From contig CAZUVM010000026.1 in assembly GCA_964623885.1 (NCBI GenBank), positions 1-21,789 of the forward strand: DNA of 21,789 nucleotides, written 5' to 3'. Position 1 is the stretch's first letter, and every line of letters starts with the position of its first letter. This DNA is from CAZUVM01 sp964623885. GTDB taxonomy: Bacteria > Verrucomicrobiota > Verrucomicrobiia > Limisphaerales > UBA8199. The notes below the pieces were generated by a model. It did no database searches and was not told the DNA's origin. It saw nothing but the letters and a program-made list of their open reading frames with translations. This document shows, piece after piece, positions 19,923 through 21,789 of this stretch. The translations under genes were made by a program, and so were the position numbers.

Positions 19923-21595
19923 CCGCCCTCGTAAACCACTCTCCCATCCATCACCGTCAGCACGACCTTCGCCTGATCGATCTGCGCCGGGTCTCCCGTA
20001 TATATATCCCGGTCCAGCAGCACTAGATCCGCCAACTTGCCCGGCGTAATTGTCCCCTTCACCTTGTCGGCAAATTCCGCGTAAGCCGATCCGACAGTGT
20101 ACGCGCGAACGGCTTCGTCGATCGAGATCTTCTGTTCCGGCATCCAGCCATTCGGATGTTTACCGTCCAAAGTTTGCCGGGTCACTGCCGCCTTGATACC
20201 GGTCAGCGGATTGAGCGGCGCCACCGTCCAATCCGAGCCGAACGCCAGCGCCGCGCCACTATCCAGTAGCGTGCGAAACGCATACGTTCCCTTCGAGCGC
20301 TCGACGCCGATTCGCTTCTCGCACCAGCGCCCGTCATCGGCTTCATGATAAGGCTGCATCGACGCAATAACATGTTGCTGGCCGAACCTCGGGATTTCGT
20401 TAGCGCGCAAATGTTGCGCGTGTTCGATACGGAACCGGTGGTCGCGCTCACCGTTTGCTGCCGCAACCTGCTTATAGATCTCGAGAATATGCCAATTCGC
20501 CTCGTCGCCGATGGCGTGGATCATCACTTGCAAGCCAGCTTTATCAGCCGCAATCACGCGCTTAAGCATAATTCCTTCGGGCAACATCTGATCGAACAAC
20601 AGCCCGCGCGTATCGGGTGAATCCTTGTACGGCTCGAAAAAAAGCGCTGTGGTCGAACCCAGGCTGCCGTCGGCGAACCCTTTCAAACCGCCGATGCGCA
20701 GCATGTCGCTCCCAAACGCCGCGCGCACGCCGCTCTTGCCCAGCACTTCCCAGGATACAATCGAGCGAATCGCATAAATCCGATTTTTGAGTTCCCCGCG
20801 ATCCAGCAAGTATTGGTAAAGCCCGACATCCTCCCCGGCCGACATATCGGTCACACTCGTCACCCCCACTTTCGCCGCGTAGTCCGTCGCGGCGCGCGCG
20901 GCGACAAGTTTTTCTTCAAAACTCTTTTCAGGAATGAAACGCTCGACGAGTTCCTGTGCGGCATCTTTGAGGACACCAGTCGGCTCGCCGCTCTTATCGC
21001 GCACGATCAGGCCGCCGGGCGGGTCCTTGGTCTCGCGAGTGATGCCGGCAAGTTTGAGCGCCAGGCTATTGGCCACCGCCATGTGACCATCGAGTCGATT
21101 AACGAATACCGGATGCTCCGGCGTGACCGGGTCCAGCAACTGACGAGTCGGTAGCGGTGATCCAGGCCATTTCTCGTGGTCCCAATCGCCGCCTAAAATC
21201 CACCGGCCCGCCGGCACCTTCTTCACATACTCACCCACCCGCCGCGCCATTTCTTCCGGTGACGACGCGTCGCGCAAATCCACGTTCGTCAGCGAAAACC
21301 CGCCCGTCAGGTAATGCACGTGCGCGTCGTTGAATCCGGGAAGGACGTTGTTGCCTTTGCCATCCAACATCCGCGTCTTGGGCCCGGCCAAAGCGCAAAT
21401 TTCTGTACTCGAACCCACCGCCGCTATTCGGTTCCCAACGACCGCCACCGCTTCCGTGGTTGGACGCGCAGCATCCATCGTGTGGAGCGTAGCATTGAAG
21501 ATTATGAGGTCAGGAGCCAGACCAGCCGCGATGCTATTGGCATTATCAGTCAACATGGCAACGGCGGCACCAACGGTTAGTAAGGTGCTTTTCAT
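19916..21595 (-). CDS. Exported YtcJ-like metal-dependent amidohydrolase
   Basis: This 559-aa protein of the amidohydrolase superfamily (Amidohydro_3/YtcJ group) carries an N-terminal hydrophobic signal (MKSTLLTVGAAVAM and onward) with likely cleavage near residue 24, then PDLIIFNATLHTMD. Metal-binding and catalytic landmarks are FNDAHVH (88-94, HxH), KGFADGSLGS, MIHAIGDEAN, FRIEHAQHL and AFGSDWTVAP (the late Asp). It ends with GKLADLVLLDRDI, typical of the composite beta-sandwich. The frame is open to a GTG at 21649, but the ATG at 21593-21595 sits directly before the signal peptide and is preferred. The substrate is unknown, as for most YtcJ-type proteins. Its stop lies inside heptamer array 3. 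No ribosome site is visible. Confidence 0.9.
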   Translation of the reverse strand: MKSTLLTVGAAVAMLTDNANSIAAGLAPDLIIFNATLHTMDAARPTTEAVAVVGNRIAAVGSSTEICALAGPKTRMLDGKGNNVLPGFNDAHVHYLTGGFSLTNVDLRDASSPEEMARRVGEYVKKVPAGRWILGGDWDHEKWPGSPLPTRQLLDPVTPEHPVFVNRLDGHMAVANSLALKLAGITRETKDPPGGLIVRDKSGEPTGVLKDAAQELVERFIPEKSFEEKLVAARAATDYAAKVGVTSVTDMSAGEDVGLYQYLLDRGELKNRIYAIRSIVSWEVLGKSGVRAAFGSDMLRIGGLKGFADGSLGSTTALFFEPYKDSPDTRGLLFDQMLPEGIMLKRVIAADKAGLQVMIHAIGDEANWHILEIYKQVAAANGERDHRFRIEHAQHLRANEIPRFGQQHVIASMQPYHEADDGRWCEKRIGVERSKGTYAFRTLLDSGAALAFGSDWTVAPLNPLTGIKAAVTRQTLDGKHPNGWMPEQKISIDEAVRAYTVGSAYAEFADKVKGTITPGKLADLVLLDRDIYTGDPAQIDQAKVVLTVMDGRVVYEGGK

Positions 21596-21661
21596 GACGG
21601 GAGCGCATTCGATTTCGATTTTGTTAGCGCCGAAACCACCCTTTGTCACGCAGGAATCTGG

Positions 21662-21736
21662 TAGGGACCTGTAAGAACGGCCGTGCTCGGTGCTCCCAAC
21701 TCCTTTGCGGTAAGGACGCCGTCCTCTGCGTCCCTA
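21662..21736. repeat. Intergenic inverted-repeat element
   Basis: TAGGGAC at 21662-21668 pairs with GTCCCTA at 21730-21736. An inner 9-nt arm (21711-21719, TAAGGACGC) pairs with 21728-21736 with one mismatch, and a 13-bp interrupted palindrome (AGGACG-C-CGTCCT) spans 21713-21725. Together they suggest a folded dispersed intergenic element in the gap upstream of the amidohydrolase gene. Both outer pairings use the same right arm, so they are alternatives. Confidence 0.45.
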
Positions 21737-21765
21737 ACGCTTTCTCATAATCTTAATCCGTAACC

Positions 21766-21789
21766 ATGCAGAAGAAAACCACGGATGAA
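21766..21789 (+). CDS. Possible start of a truncated rightward gene
   Basis: An ATG followed by seven open codons (MQKKTTDE) reaches the window edge. There is no ribosome site, and eight codons prove nothing, so this is only a candidate gene start. Confidence 0.2.

Overview
This 21.8 kb window looks like chromosomal DNA from a member of the Verrucomicrobiota (Pedosphaera/Limisphaerales-like). That is an inference. It rests on an ECF sigma factor fused to a membrane anchor and an extracytoplasmic domain, a futalosine-type menaquinone gene (mqnE) with a UbiD decarboxylase, a Tat-exported GH116-like protein beside a GH172/DUF2961 protein, and short palindromic and heptameric intergenic repeats. 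Most start codons have no clear Shine-Dalgarno sequence; the first gene is an exception. No rRNA, tRNA, insertion sequence or CRISPR array was seen. No gene-free stretch exceeds 300 bases.

Layout. 1-741: an unrecognised small gene whose last codons form a near-perfect intrinsic terminator. 742-2511 (-): sigma factor with a transmembrane segment and a ~325-residue outer domain. 2651-3473: a small accessory patch with a heptamer array, a SymE-toxin-like ORF with an in-frame stop, a probably damaged ORF and an orphan HicB antitoxin. 3604-7644 (+): gloA, then the compact folP-cdaA-cdaR-glmM run, which joins folate synthesis, c-di-AMP synthesis and the first committed step toward UDP-GlcNAc. 7663-9231: mqnE (-) between two inverted repeats. 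9232-10485: LarA-like (DUF2088) protein, convergent with an MBL-fold hydrolase-folA pair (-). 11954-13213: plant-type 6-phosphofructokinase. 13274-17725: two exported carbohydrate-active proteins. 17722-18126 (-): a stand-alone CULT (cereblon thalidomide-binding) domain protein. 18311-19840: UbiD-family decarboxylase bracketed by two heptamer arrays. 19916-21595 (-): exported YtcJ-like amidohydrolase. The window ends at a possible gene start.

How the genes relate. folP/folA serve folate. cdaA/cdaR/glmM form the conserved c-di-AMP and cell-wall module. mqnE, and perhaps the UbiD protein, serve futalosine-route menaquinone synthesis. GH116 and GH172 suggest extracytoplasmic glycan degradation. 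The most unusual items are the bacterial CULT-domain protein with an intact tri-tryptophan cage, the strict 7-nt repeat arrays (two flank the UbiD gene and share an 18-nt identical block), the terminator buried in a coding sequence, the sigma factor built as a one-protein transmembrane sensor, and the decaying SymE-like locus. Family assignments rest on remembered motifs, not on searches.
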